DNA of 64,000 nucleotides from Siphonodentalium dalli. Its lineage: Eukaryota > Mollusca > Scaphopoda > Gadilida > Siphonodentaliidae. Made by a program: the position numbers and the translations under genes. The notes below the pieces were generated by a model that was given only the letters and a program-made list of their open reading frames with translations, did no database searches and was not told the DNA's origin. The stretch lies in contig CP136062.1 in assembly GCA_032622095.1 (NCBI GenBank), positions 37,200,918 through 37,264,917 on the forward strand. Direction: 5' to 3'. Below, in pieces: positions 45,792 through 58,134 of this stretch. How positions within the stretch are numbered: position 1 is the stretch's first letter; each line of letters opens with the position of its first letter.

Positions 45792-46004
45792 CAGTAATGC
45801 CCTAAGTAATCGACCCCATAACCACTGCAGAATTATGGGTAACTTTTCAGGATTTAGTCGGAAATATGGCTTGTTGCCATTCATCGGAAAGCTCTCCCCG
45901 AGAGCTTTCCGATGAATGGCAACAAGCCATATTTCCAACTAAATCCTGAAAAGTTACCCATAATTTTGCTGTGGTTAAGGGGTCGATTATTTAGGGCATT
46001 ACTG
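45792..46004. mobile_element. Family C foldback, copy 16
   Basis: CAGTAATGCCCTAAGTAATC to TTAGGGCATTACTG with TA on both sides; centre CTCTCCCCGAGAG. Confidence 0.9.
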
Positions 46005-46029
46005 TACAGTACTCCCTTCCCATTGTTTC

Positions 46030-46984
46030 ATTAGAATCCATGACGGGAGCTGTGCTGGTGCAGCATTAAAGACCCTATGCCAGTGAAATATCTTATATAC
46101 ACAAGTCTGCCATAGCGAGCATCACCCATATAAGAAAATGCACTGGCTTAGGCCAAAAAAAAAAAATGTTTTGGTTCTCAGGCACCGCCGCATTGAATAA
46201 AAAGGGCCGCATTAGGCCTTTTTATTGCAATGCCCGATGTTACGACAAAAAAACTTACGAAAAAAAAAATTTGAAAAAAAAAAAAAAAAAAATTTTTTTT
46301 TGGGGGGGATTTAATCAACATGTCCATAGCAGATATGTGTTGAATATTAGTGTGCATTGAGCTCTAACATGTAATGTGTTAAAAAGTGACTTGCAGGCTT
46401 ACAACATAAAGTAGATGACTACAATTAAGAAAATGATTAGCTGATCCTCATGCTCTTCTTACAATTAGTCATTGTGAACAACTTACACTAATTGTAACTT
46501 TATACAATTGAAAGGCACAGGACTAAATTCAGGATCACATATTAGAATGGGGAGTTATCAGTTTTTAGACAACAATAACAGTAGTTAATGTCAGGGGCAT
46601 TATATATTGTTAGGTAATCCCAGTCATATACTGGTAGTACAATGTCATTTTTATATAAGACTAAATAAGTTTATATGCATAACAGTTCCCTCTACCTTTC
46701 TGGTTATTACTAGACAGAGGAAGGTATCTTTGTCCATACTTACTATGCGCAGAAAAAAATAAAAAATAAAAATAAAACCCTCCCTCCCTCATTGATTTGA
46801 AAAAAAAATTGCCCGAGAACCAAAACACTTTTTTTTTTTGGCCTTACAAGGTCAAGGAAATATTGTTAGGCCAATGTATTCTCTAATATATGTGAGGCTC
46901 CTAATGGAAAACTCATATATAAGAGAATGCATTGGCACAGGTTTTTCGCAAAATTTCAGGCAGCTCCAGTCATGGAAGGGTTTA
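46030..46984. mobile_element. P3 element split by a Harbinger-like insertion
   Basis: CATGACGGGAGCTGTGCTGG to CCAGTCATGGAAGGG. The hairpin modules lie on either side of the insertion. Confidence 0.75.
46151..46843. mobile_element. Harbinger-like element, 693 bp
   Basis: GGCCAAAAAAAAAAAATG then TTTTGGTTCTCAGGCA is mirrored by TGCCCGAGAACCAAAA and a T-run ending GGCC. TTA flanks both sides (46148-46150 and 46844-46846). The undisturbed host sequence, CTGGCTTACAAGGTCA, is seen at 63029. GGCC ends with a 3-bp TTA duplication fit PIF/Harbinger. An A-run/T-run/G-run block lies at about 46258-46308. No transposase frame. Confidence 0.85.
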
Positions 46985-47289
46985 CAAACAACCTTAGGAT
47001 TAAAGCCCCACTTAATTTTTGAGTCGCCGATTATTATTTTTTATAGTGCTTTGGTTCTGATAACAATCTATGTCATAAAATATGATTAAAATACTATAAT
47101 TCATCACCATTTGGAACGTCTGTGTCTCAGAAGGTGCCCACAGAGTAATAGAAAATAGCTGAAATCATAAAATCAATTCCCCAGTTATGGCTTCCAGATT
47201 GCAACAGAATTTGTATTCGGAATGCTTGTGTTATGCACAAGATATGAATAATTTATTTATTCTTTATTCTCTATACGAGTCTGTAATAA

Positions 47290-47689
47290 TTAACCCTTTA
47301 CCCAACAGAACGGCCCTGTGCCAATGCATTCTCTTATATATGCGAGTCGACCATAGGTCGCCTCGCATATATAAGAGAATGCATTGGCTTAACACATTAA
47401 AAATTATAAAATTGTTAAAGAATGTAAGAAAAAATGGTAAAAAGTGTTAAAAACAGATTTTTTTTAGGCCAATGCATTCTCTTATATATGCGAGGCGACC
47501 TATGGTCGACTCGCATATATAAGAGAATGCATTGGCACAGGGCATAACTATAACCATCACAATGTGGTCAATGAGCCGGTTCCAATGATATCCATATTTG
47601 TATGGTTTTATTGAGACAGACCCAAGATATTTTATGCTGTTGAAGCTTTATTTGGCCGGTTTTGGCCGGTTTGTTGGGTAAAGGGTTAA
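47290..47689 (+). mobile_element. P1 TTAA element, copy 3
   Basis: Complete, 400 bp, with a doubled TTTGGCCGG near the right end. The 87-codon frame through its left part recurs in other P1 copies. Confidence 0.9.
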
Positions 47690-48485
47690 TCCCATCAAAC
47701 CATTCTGAGTCGTAATATAAATTTTATACTTGTGTTTATGAAGTAAATTGTTCCGTTTTTTGGAAACTTATTTGCTCTCTCATTTTACTCGCATTTATTA
47801 GATTTGTCATATTTTAGGTAATATATCATGAACATTTTTATTCTAAATCTTTTTCACAATATACTGTATTTATGATTCGGCCAAAAACAGGAAAATAATG
47901 TGTTCTCAGACTCCTCTCTGGACATTTAAATAGACAAATTTCTTTTAATTGTAAATTAACTAAAATTTGATGAAGATACACTTTTTATCGAAAGCGCTAG
48001 ACAATTTTTAAGATATTCAAGTGATTGAGTACCTCCCTGGAGTATCATCCTCGCCAAATGTTCTTTACTCACTACTCAATCACATTAAATATGGCCACGA
48101 GCATCTCTCTCACCAGTGGCACACCCATTGACATCAACTTCCTCACACCCATTGTGTCCCTCACTATAGTAATCCATGATGACGACTCGCAAAGGGGAAC
48201 GAAACGTATACACACAAATCTGGAACAATAAACCTCAGTGCAGCAGCTCATTGTGCAAATAAAGAGAGAATTAGCGCGGATCTTCACTCTCCGTGCACCT
48301 ACCACTAGTAGGCACTAACAAGAAGGACTTTAATTAGTCGCCTCCCAAATAAAATTTAAAATGATTTATCCCAAAAGATTTTATACGGTACTGAACATTC
48401 ATAATTCCAAAATAAAAACACTCGAGTAAAAAGGATTATGTCCTCTTCACTTTTTATACTCCTGTTATATATGTCATCTATAACT
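47690..48485. other. Intergenic stretch without recognised features
   Basis: A 68-codon frame at 48025-48231 overlaps a 77-codon frame on the other strand. Neither shows a known motif, so I leave both out. Confidence 0.45.
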
Positions 48486-48487
48486 AC

Positions 48488-48690
48488 TATCCGGGGGTGC
48501 GGGTGATTGCCTTACTATCCGGGGTGTGGGAGTTTGCCCTACTATCTGGGGGTGTGGGAGATTGCCCTACTATCCGGGGGTGTGGGAGATTGCCCTACTA
48601 TCCGGGGGTGTGGGAGATTGCCCTACTATCCGGGGGTGTGGGAGATTGCCCTACTATCTGGGTGTGCGGGAGATGGGAGTCTCCTGTTGA
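48488..48690 (+). repeat. Minisatellite, 28-bp unit, about 7 copies
   Basis: ACTATCCGGGGGTGTGGGAG then ATTGCCCT. Inner copies are identical; edge copies vary. Confidence 0.9.
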
Positions 48691-48889
48691 TCCCGGTGAG
48701 TTAACATGTCTGCCTGAGAACACAGTTATTTATTTTTCATGGCTTATGTTGGCTGAAACCCTCATCCCTGACTGTTTTTACATAGTTATCTTTTCCTGAA
48801 TAATGGTAATTTACAAGATCAACTTCACCTTTTTTCGTATATATTTCATTTGCAAGTTTTTTTCAACAATTTAATTGATATGTGGCACC

Positions 48890-49190
48890 AAGCCTGAGTT
48901 TAGTGTGCCTGTCATTTACAGAATGAGGTCCCCAGAGAGTGAATTTAGTGACGCTATCCCGCACTGCAGGCTAGCATCACTAAATTCACTCTCTGGGGAC
49001 CTCATTCTGCTTAGGTCTCATCTTCTCTGGAAAGTTTATTTATTATTAAATTTCTATCGAAAGTTCTTCACAGATCCTATTTAGTTTAGTTTCTCTGTAT
49101 CCCCAAATTGGCAGATGACACATTGCATAATCGAGGTTCCCAATGGGTGCATATCACAGTAATCCCCATTTGGGAACTTCAACTCAGGCT
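48890..49190. mobile_element. Family B composite, partial
   Basis: CAAGCCTGAGTTTAGTGTGC, a complete palindrome, filler with CAATGGGTGCATATCACAG, and a short mirrored end near ACTCAGGCTTG. Confidence 0.7.
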
Positions 49191-49249
49191 TGTATGGCAC
49201 TGCGAGTTCCAAACGATCTATTATTATTCCCACAACTTAACACTAGATA

Positions 49250-49462
49250 CAGTAATGCCCTAAGTAATCGACCCCTTAACCACAGCAGAATTATGGGTAA
49301 CTTTTCAGGATTTAGTCGGAAATATGACTTGTTGCCATTCATCGGAAAGCTCTCCCTGAGAGCTTTCGGATGAATGGCAACAAGCCATATTTCCGACTAA
49401 ATCCTGAAAAATTACCCATAATTCTGCTGTGGTTAAGAAGTTGATTATTTAGGACATTACTG
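49250..49462. mobile_element. Family C foldback, copy 17
   Basis: CAGTAATGCCCTAAGTAATC to TTAGGACATTACTG, TA outside. Confidence 0.9.
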
Positions 49463-50382
49463 TATTATCATCTGATCCGGTCGAATAAACTGGGAACATG
49501 TTGTTTTTGTCGAGGTACAGAGGTGTGTTCTGTGTTTAATTTTGATCTGGACTGTACTATAAAGTCTATTATTCTCAGTGGAAGGGGGATAACTCTATCT
49601 CTTAGTTTGAATACTGATGCATTCTGGGTTGACAACAGCGGAAGTCTTGGTGTGAATCTGAGAATCTCTAGTACTTGGTGGACACTCCTAGGCTGCAGCT
49701 ATTCTGTATTCTGGCGGAACATATATATTTTGGGTTCCTCTTCCAAATAGTATGTAATATGGTATATATTTTATATAATGTTATCTGGTCATTCGAAAAT
49801 TAAGTGGGCCTTTAAATGTGCCCAGTAAAGGGTATTGTTACTACTGCCATGGAAACATAACTGCATGACGTACATGATTTAATGCGCAGTCATATTTTGT
49901 ATAATGTTGACTTTTTATCCATGTACCAAAGACTAGCTACGATCTGTATCCCAATCCACTATGAAACCATTGCTCCACACTCAACTCTTATCTCATTTAT
50001 GAGTCACCCTCAGATTCATTTGGAAATTTCAATTTTTGTTGTACATGCTCTTTAGTCAGATGGTCTAAAGATGCTTTAAGACAAATTTTGTGTAACTTTT
50101 CATGAACTAGACCAAGAATTTTTTTTTCAAATCTGTCCTATAAACCGAAACTAAAACAAACACAAAAGTGCTGCAGGTAAATTTGGATAAAGATACAGAT
50201 GGATAATAAAAATGTCCAGGTTGTGGTGAAAAATCATATAGGACTCAACTTTTCAAAACAACTTGGACTCCTACAAGAAAAATGCATACAGTACAGTACA
50301 GTAACAACATTGTACACAACATTGTATAATAACCGTATATTATTGTCTGTTGCTGCTTGATGGGCGAAGTTAGAAGTTATCA
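49463..50382. other. Intergenic stretch without recognised features
   Basis: Unique-looking sequence. A 75-codon frame at 49523-49750 has no recognisable motif. Confidence 0.45.
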
Positions 50383-51225
50383 AGATGGTCTATCTCTTTG
50401 TAAACATGTGCTATATAGTTACCACAGTATAAAGATGGTCTATCTCTTTGTAAACATGTGCTATATAGTTACCGGGGTATAAAATATTAGCTATGAATCA
50501 AAGACTCCTGTCCGGAAATGCTTCTATCGATTAATATTGATTATATTTCAAATATTTTCTGGTAAAAAAATGTGTGGTTGTTTAGCGAACGAACAATAGT
50601 GGTTACTGTTAACAGAGACCAGAAATTTTATTGTGTAATTTTGTCGCAAATAAACATTAATTAGATTCATTATCGCTTATAACTATGGAATAAAACAATA
50701 CAAACAATCAATCAGGGACATTTGACGTTCGGAACGTAGCTATGCGAACAGCCTAATGATCTCTATCGTTTATTGGTATCGCCTGAATGGTCTATTCTAG
50801 AAATAGAACAATCAAGTGTCCCCATTTAATCATCTCATTTCATGATAAAATATTCGAAATAAAATCAATATTAATTGATAGAAGCCATTGCGGAAAGGGG
50901 TCTTCAGTTCATATTTATTATTTTATACCCACGCAACTATTTCAAATTTGTTATTTAACCCTTTGAGTGCCAGGTCCGATTTTTGTATCAACCCATATAC
51001 CCTGTGCCAATGCATTCTCTTATATATGCGAGTCGACCAGGTCGCCTCGCATATATAAGAGAATGCATTGGCCTAACAATTATTTTATAATTATTTTTTT
51101 TTATAATTTTTTACAATTTTAATAATTTATTCTTATATACTTTAACAGACTTATTTTGTAGGTTTAGGGCCAATGAGATCGGCCCCTGGCACTCAAAGGG
51201 TTAAAGAGATAATGCAACCTCACCA
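50383..51225. mobile_element. Family G element with duplicated end and nested P2
   Basis: The terminal AAGATGGTCTATCTCTTTG segment of about 50 bp is present twice in tandem (50383 and 50433). The right end is split by P2 at 50955-51204; intact right ends at 37799 and 62438 read TTATTTAAAGAGATAA. Confidence 0.8.
50955..51204. mobile_element. P2 TTAA element nested in G
   Basis: TTAACCCTTTGAGTGCCAGG to CTGGCACTCAAAGGGTTAA. The host has a single TTAA at this point in two empty copies, so TTAA was duplicated on insertion. One hairpin module is present. Confidence 0.92.
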
Positions 51226-51419
51226 TGAAATTCTCTCTCTTAAATCATCACAATAAAACGTTCTTCTATTTTTAATCTATATTTGTGACCTGTTAACTTT
51301 TAGTGAGAATGCTCTTTTGTGTATATTTTTACAACTAATGTGTATATATAAATGCATGTTGATACATATGTTGATAGATTCAGTGAATGTACATATATAC
51401 ATGTGTAGATATGATGTAA

Positions 51420-51638
51420 AGTAATGCCCTAAATAACCGACTCCTTAACCATAGTAGAATTATGGGTAATTTTTCAGGATTTAGTCGGAAATATGGATTG
51501 TTGCCATTAATCGGAAAGCTCTCACTGAGAGCTTTCCGATGAATGGCAACAAGCCATACATGTATTTCCGACTAAATCCTGAAAAATCACTCATAATTGC
51601 TGCTCTGGTTAAGGAGTCGATTATTTAGGGCATTATTG
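51420..51638. mobile_element. Family C foldback, copy 18
   Basis: AGTAATGCCCTAAATAACC to TTAGGGCATTATTG; an extra ACATGT sits in the right arm. Confidence 0.85.
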
Positions 51639-51725
51639 TAGTGCCATCCGCTGCTGATGTTATAAATTCAATTCCTCGCATAAACTGCTCAACTAATCCG
51701 GAGCTTAGATAGTAGCCAGGTTCAG

Positions 51726-51992
51726 TTTACCCTTCCGTGACTGGAGCTTCCTGAAAATTTGCGAAAACCCTGTGCCAATGCATTCTCCTATATATACAAG
51801 TCTCCCATAGGGAGGCTCACATATATGAGAGAATACATTGGCCTAACAATATTTACCATTACCTTGTAAGTCAGTGCATTCTCTTATATATCTTGTATGT
51901 GAGGCTCCCTGTGGGAGATTCAAATATATGAGAATGCACTGGCACAGGATTTTTAATGCTGCACCAGCACAGCTCCCATCATGAAGGGTTAA
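51726..51992. mobile_element. P3 TTAA element
   Basis: TTTACCCTTCCGTGACTGGA to ATCATGAAGGGTTAA with two hairpin modules. Confidence 0.8.
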
Positions 51993-52295
51993 ACAAATGT
52001 GTGACAGACATAAGGTTCAAATTAAAATTGACAAATTTTCTGGATATCTTACTTCAAAATGCTTGTGATGGGCATGATTTTCAGCCTGTCATTTAACGGA
52101 GGACAGCCGCAGAATTCAGGAGTTGATTCACGTTGGACGAGTGCATCTGTATTCAGTACATATTCATAAATCATCTGGTCTCAAATTGTTACCAAAAAAT
52201 CTTGTAAGAAACATGCTTTTTCAACAAGCAATAGAAATCAAGAATGTTCAAACAGAATACCAGTAGAATAAATTTGCAGGCAAAATAGGATATCT

Positions 52296-52722
52296 TTAAG
52301 GGTATTCAATCCGATTAGACGCTCCTAAATGACTATTTCTTTGGCTTTGGGGGGGGGGGGGGGTAGAAAATATTTGATTCGAGTCGAGGAACCCACCCAT
52401 CAAAGCTCAGAGTGATCAGATATTGATTTTTGAAATTTGTTATTTCAATTGTTTGTGGCCCAGAAACCCGCCCTCAAACGAATGGTCTCGGTCAAAATTG
52501 CGGATGAAGATGGATAACTCAAAAAACAAGTGGTAATACAGCCATATTTCGTTGAACGAAATGTTGATAAATAAAACATTTTGGGAAATTTGATACCATA
52601 GTTGCCACTGGTTAGCATTATTTTGTTGCAATAAATCAATTCTGATAACTAAAGTGCATTTTGAAGAAATGTTGTTGTATCTTGATGATATGGGGACCCT
52701 CTGATCGGATTGAGTACCTTTA
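52296..52722 (+). mobile_element. Family H TTAA-ended element, copy 2
   Basis: TTAAGGGTATTCAATCCGAT and ATCGGATTGAGTACCTTTAA are inverted ends. Contains CGAGTCGAGGAACCCACC and a run of G. No gene is supported despite a 101-codon minus frame. Confidence 0.8.
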
Positions 52723-53274
52723 AAAACAGCTGCATTTTTGGGCATATTTCACTTTTCTGTTACAGTATTGACTATTGTTTGTTGTCATTTTTCACTGCAC
52801 TGTTACATGTGTACAGTAGTGTTTACAAATAAAGATGTCAACACATTGTATCTCGTCACTGAGGGATTAATGATAATATAATGAAAATAATAACAAAGTC
52901 GATGTATTTTTTCATGTTCTTGTTGGTAATAATGGTGACAAGCTTTGTATTTTTACCCACCGCAAACGCTTTCTTTATCTCTCAAGTCAATACCTATGTT
53001 CATTAATGTTTCTTGCAGATATCACAAACTGACAACGTTATAAAAAATAATGGTACATTTTCTTAATAACAGCATCAGTTTGCCCTACCAGCATCATAAC
53101 AATTTAGCAGGATGCATAATCAAAAGTGATTACTTCGATCATCTTCCAATCAACCTGGGGAGGTAGAAGTTTGAGCTGTGATGCTGCATGCTTCGTGATT
53201 AGTGCATTTTTTATCTTCATGACCATTTGACCTCTGGGGAGGTCGGAATTTGAGCTATGACGCTGCACGCTTCA

Positions 53275-54375
53275 TGGTAATTTAGCTGTGATGCTGCATG
53301 CTTCATGATCGTTGAGCTGTGACGCTTCATGATCGTTGAGCTGTGACGCTGCATGCTTTGTGATCGTTGAGCTGTGATGCTGCATGCTTCATGATCGTTG
53401 AGCTGTGACGCTTCATGATCGTTGAGCTGTGACGCTGCATGCTTCATGATCGTTGAGCTGTGACGCTTCATGATCGTTGAGCTGTGACGCTGCATGCTTT
53501 GTGATCGTTGAGCTGTGACGCTGCATGCTTTGTGATCGTTGAGCTGTGACGCTGCATGCTTCGTGATCGTTGAGCTGTGACGCTTCGTGATCGTTGAGCT
53601 GTGACGCTGCATGCTTCGTGATCGTTGAGCTGTGACGCTGCATGCTTTGTGATCGTTGAGCTGTGACGCTGCATGCTTTGTGATCGTTGAGCTGTGACGC
53701 TGCATGCTTTGTGATCGTTGAGCTGTGACGCTGCATGCTTTGTGATCGTTGAGCTGTGACGCTTCATGATCGTTGAGCTGTGACGCTTCATGATCGTTGA
53801 GCTGTGACGCTTCATGATCGTTGAGCTGTGACGCTGCATGCTTTGTGATCGTTGAGCTGTGACGCTTCGTGATCGTTGAGCTGTGACGCTGCATGCTTCG
53901 TGATCGTTGAGCTGTGACGCTGCATGCTTCATGATCGTTGAGCTGTGACGCTTCATGATCGTTGAGCTGTGACGCTTCATGATCGTTGAGCTGTGACGCT
54001 TCATGATCGTTGAGCTGTGACGCATGATCGTTGAGCTGTGACGCTGCATGCTTTGTGATCGTTGATCGTTGAGCTGTGACGCTGCATGCTTCGTGATCGT
54101 TGAGCTGTGACGCTGCATGCTTCATGATCGTTGAGCTGTGACGCTGCATGCTTCATGATCGTTGAGCTGTGACGCTGCATGCTTCGTGATCGTTGAGCTG
54201 TGACGCTGCATGCTTCATGATCGTTGAGCTGTGACGCTGCATGCTTTGTGATCGTTGAGCTGTGACGCTTCGTGATCGTTGAGCTGTGACGCTGCATGCT
54301 TCGTGATCATTGAGCTGTGACGCTGCATGCTTCGTGATCGTTGAGTTTGACGCTGCATGCCTCATGATCGTTATT
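53275..54375 (-). repeat. Satellite of 31-bp and 24-bp units, about 38 copies
   Basis: Long unit GATCGTTGAGCTGTGACGCT then GCATGCTTCAT; the short unit lacks seven bases (CTGCATG or equivalent) between GCT repeats. Long and short units are interspersed in short runs. The minus strand stays open for up to 310 codons (reading S-Q-L-N-D-H-E-A), a by-product of the repeat. Confidence 0.93.
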
Positions 54376-54820
54376 AGTGCATCTTTATGAGGAATATTAT
54401 CTTAGTTATCATTGTAGGAAGTGATATTGTTTGTTCTATTTATAGAAGTATTTATGTATGTGTGATATAATGTCATTACATAAAACAGCTGGTGCTCTAG
54501 TACATTACTGTGTTTCATTTCTCTCACCAGAGGGCGCTCCATCTTCATGGGAAAGGGTTTGAAGACATAAAAGTTTATGTTTATTTTCAAAGTTAAATGC
54601 AAAATTTTAGAGTTACTTTTACTTATAGATGATCGAGCTCTTCAACAACAAGTTTTACTGTATACACCCATCAGTAAGCCATGGGGGCCCGTGAATCTTT
54701 TGACACAAAAACTTGGGATTGGCTTACTTGCAAGACCCCCCACATGCAAAATCTCAGTTTGCATTCATAGCGCTAATCTAATGTCATGTTTTTTTTTAAT
54801 CATGATGTTTATTATGTTAT

Positions 54821-55221
54821 TTAACCCTTTACCCAATGGAAGGGCCCTGTGCCAATGCATTCTCTTATATATGCGAGTCGACCATAGGTCGCCTCGCATA
54901 TATAAGAGAATGCATTGGCTTAACACATTAAAAATTATAAAATTGTTATTAGAATGTAAGAAAAAATGGTAAAAAGTGTTAAAAAAAGATTTTTTTTAGG
55001 CCAATGCATTCTCTTATATATGCGAGGCGACCTATGGTCGACTCGCATATATAAGAGAATGCATTGGCACAGGGCATAACTGTAACTATCACAATGTGGT
55101 CAAGGAGCCGGTTCCAATGATATCCATATGTGTATGGTTCTATTGAGACAGACCGAAGATATTTTAGGCTGTTGAAGCTTTATTTGGCCGGTTGTGGCCG
55201 GTTTGTTGGGTAAAGGGTTAA
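54821..55221 (+). mobile_element. P1 TTAA element, copy 4
   Basis: TTAACCCTTTACCCAATGG to TTGTTGGGTAAAGGGTTAA, 401 bp, two hairpin modules. Confidence 0.9.
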
Positions 55222-55298
55222 TGAAAATAATTTGTTTTCTGTTTATCCTCCGGGATTTACTGTTTTATCCTCCGGGATGGGCTTACTGACGGGTGTAA

Positions 55299-55590
55299 AC
55301 AGTATATGGTTTCCTGGGTATAAATTAATAAATATGAATCAAATACCCGTGTCTGGAAGCGCTTCTATCAATTAATATTGATTTTATTTATGGCCTAATT
55401 TACGGCTTACGTTTGTTCGGAGCATACCATGCTGGATAAGTCTATCTCAAATTCTAAAAATAGTAACGAAAAAATGGCCCACTTGATTTTCCAATTATGT
55501 AAGAAAATATCGATATAAGATCTTTGTCTCATATTTATTATATTATACCCCGGAATCTATATAAAACGTGTTTAGTAAGAGATAGACCAC
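55299..55590. mobile_element. Family G element, degenerate
   Basis: Shares GCTTCTATCAATTAATATTG and CATATTTATTATATTATACC with the other G copies; ends diverged. Confidence 0.55.
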
Positions 55591-55604
55591 TTGTAAGAGT
55601 GACT

Positions 55605-56065
55605 TTAAAGGTACTCAATGCGATCAGACGCTCCTAAATTACCTTTTCTTGGGCTTCGGGGGTAAAACATATTTCATTCGAGTCGAGCAACCCACCCATC
55701 AAAGCTCAAGAGTGATCAGAAATCGATTTTTGAAGTTTGTTATTTCTCGAGATGTGTAATAATGTGTGGCCCAGAAACACGTGGTCAAACAGAGGGTCTC
55801 GGTCAAAATTGCGGATGAGGATGGATAACTCTAAAATCAAGTGGTAATACGGTCAAATTTCGTGATACTTTAGTGATTATACGGCCATATTTTGTTGAAC
55901 AAAATGTTGATAAATAACAAGTTTTGGAAATTTGATACCATAGTTGACAGTGGTTAGCATTATTTTGTTGCAATAAATCGATTGTGATAACTAAAGCACA
56001 TTTTGAAGAAATTTTGTTCTATCTTGATGGTATGGGGACCGTCTGATCAGATTGAGTACCTTTAA
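55605..56065 (+). mobile_element. Family H TTAA-ended element, copy 3
   Basis: TTAAAGGTACTCAATGCGAT and ATCAGATTGAGTACCTTTAA, 461 bp; internal AAAATGTTGATAAATAACA. Confidence 0.8.
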
Positions 56066-56219
56066 TAATGAATTCATCTTCATGGTTTCGTCTTTCAAAA
56101 ATCGAGCCAAGCATGTTCTAAATACATGTATAGCAATGATAGCCTAGTTATAGAAAACTAAATTTAGTCGAGTCACAAAGGTATACCTTGTTGGACTTTT
56201 ACTCTCAATTGAATTGAAG

Positions 56220-56280
56220 AGGTCCCCAGAGGGTGAACTTAGTGATGCTACCCCACACAGGCTAGCATCACCAAATTGGA
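56220..56280. mobile_element. Family B palindrome remnant
   Basis: GAGGTCCCCAGAGGGTGAAC and GCTAGCATCACCAAATT only. Confidence 0.55.
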
Positions 56281-56433
56281 CAGCTGACATCCACATGTTT
56301 GTTAATTGCACCAAGCCACAGTTGTGAGAACTCTATAGCCCTCTGGTGGACTGTGAACTCAATCTCCATGTGTGGACAACAAAGAAAAGTCGGACACACT
56401 AGACCACGGAGAACCACAAAAAAAATCTGACCT

Positions 56434-56562
56434 ACAGTAATGCCCTAAATCGACTCCTTAACCACAGCAGAATTATGGGTAATTTTTCAGGATTCAGTCA
56501 GAAATATGGCTTGTTGCCATTCATCGGTAAGCTCTCAGTGACAGTATTTGGGGTATTACTGT
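56434..56562. mobile_element. Family C element, right arm deleted
   Basis: CAGTAATGCCCTAAATCGAC; the left arm is complete, but the right arm is reduced to GGGGTATTACTG. Confidence 0.75.
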
Positions 56563-56714
56563 ATCTCCTAATTAAAATGGACCATGTACATGTTTAAGGT
56601 TGGACATCTTCCGAAAATGCTAGAACATCGAATAAAAGGTACTTTGTTGTTTCGCATTTAAATGGCACACAGTGGACATATTGTCGCTGTAGAGTATTAC
56701 GACAAGCCAGAGTT

Positions 56715-57105
56715 TTGGGTGCAGAATGAGGTCCCCAGAAGGTGAATATAGTGACGCTATCATGAATAGCGGGCTAGCATCCCAAATTCACCCTCTGGGG
56801 ACCTCATTCTGAAAATTCTTCTCTGGAAAGTTTCTTTATCTTTACATAGATTCTATTTCTCTATATCCCCAATTTGGCAGACGACACATTGCATAATCGA
56901 GGTTCACAATGGGTGTACATCACAGTATTCACCATTTGGGAACTTCAATCTGAGTTTGTCTCCCAGCACAGATGAGGCCATGCAGAATGAGGTCCCAAAA
57001 GGGTGAATTTGGTGATGCTAGCCCACTATGCAGGATAGCGTCACTAAATTCACCCTCTGGGGACCTCATTCAGCAAATGACAGACACACTAAACTCGGGC
57101 TTTTA
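56715..57105. mobile_element. Family B composite
   Basis: Two palindromes (GCAGAATGAGGTCCCCAGAA arms) with filler between. The right end GCAAATGACAGACACACTAA then ACTCGGGCTTT. Confidence 0.7.
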
Positions 57106-57505
57106 TTGACAAGGAGTGTAAGCAGTTAGGAGAAATAAGAAGATATTTTGACTCGTGTTATTATTTATTTATTGATATATTCATAAGGCACAACATTCAC
57201 AACAATATTTCCTACATCCAGCTGGTACTAACAGTAACTCTTAGGAATGATGACAAAATATTTCTGCTAAAATGTATTTTTAATTTTTTGTTTGCAGAAT
57301 TATAATTATAATGTTAATACTGGATATTGTTGGTGGACATTTAAAATGTTGTATATGGCGTTTTGGCGCAAAAGCACTTTTTGGCATATTTATAATCTAT
57401 GGCTCAAATAACTTGTCATTTTTTCCAGTATAAACTGTATAAATGGAATTTTTTTTCGGGAAAATTCGTGTTCTGAATGTCATATCAACATTTGCCGCAA
57501 AATTA

Positions 57506-57615
57506 CAGTAATGCCTTAAATAATCGACTCCTTATACACAGCAGAATTATGTGTAATTTTTCAGGATTTAGTCGGAAATATGGCTTGTTGCCATTCATCG
57601 GAAAGCTCTCCACGA
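57506..57615. mobile_element. Family C half-element, copy 20
   Basis: Left arm only, starting CAGTAATGCCTTAAATAATC. Confidence 0.75.
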
Positions 57616-58134
57616 GATTAGCTATAATTGGGAATTTCCAGACCTGTTCATCATGTCCAGCTCTCATTAGTACCAGTAAAATTTAACCTATTGAGCATAT
57701 TGTCTGAGATTCTTCACGAACAGTAACATAACAACACATAACATCAACAGTTATATCTTTGAAAGGGGGATAAGGGGTGCGGGAAGTCTGTAGCCGAGGT
57801 ATCTCCTGCTAGCGGACCGGGATCGCAAGGGGTGAGGGAAGTCTGTAGCCGAGTGTAATGGTCTCTCCTGCTAGCGGACCGGGGATCGCAACCTGGTTTG
57901 GGTATTCTGATAAAAATCAGAATTTGGTCCGATACCAAGTTTGTCATGCTGAAAAGTCTCATTCGAGATCACTGAATAAAGATCTGAATGCAAAAATGCT
58001 GACTCTCCCTCCCCCCCTTATAAAGTTACTCGGCCATAGTAGCACATGGACCAGTGTGTCTATAACAAGAATTGGTTCCTGCACTGAAATATCTACTGAT
58101 ACAGATACAATATTCAAGCACCAAATGGAAATAA

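Noticed and set aside
47187-47450. Recurring short protein [13 protein letters not shown] as a gene family
   Set aside because: The same frame appears in every P1 copy and half of it reads through the hairpin module, so it is element sequence.
48025-48305. Opposed frames of 68 and 77 codons
   Set aside because: No recognisable domain, and each is the other's antisense; not enough to call a gene.
53217-54365. Minus-strand frames of up to 310 codons
   Set aside because: They read straight through the 24/31-bp satellite in several frames at once; no non-repetitive coding sequence is attached.
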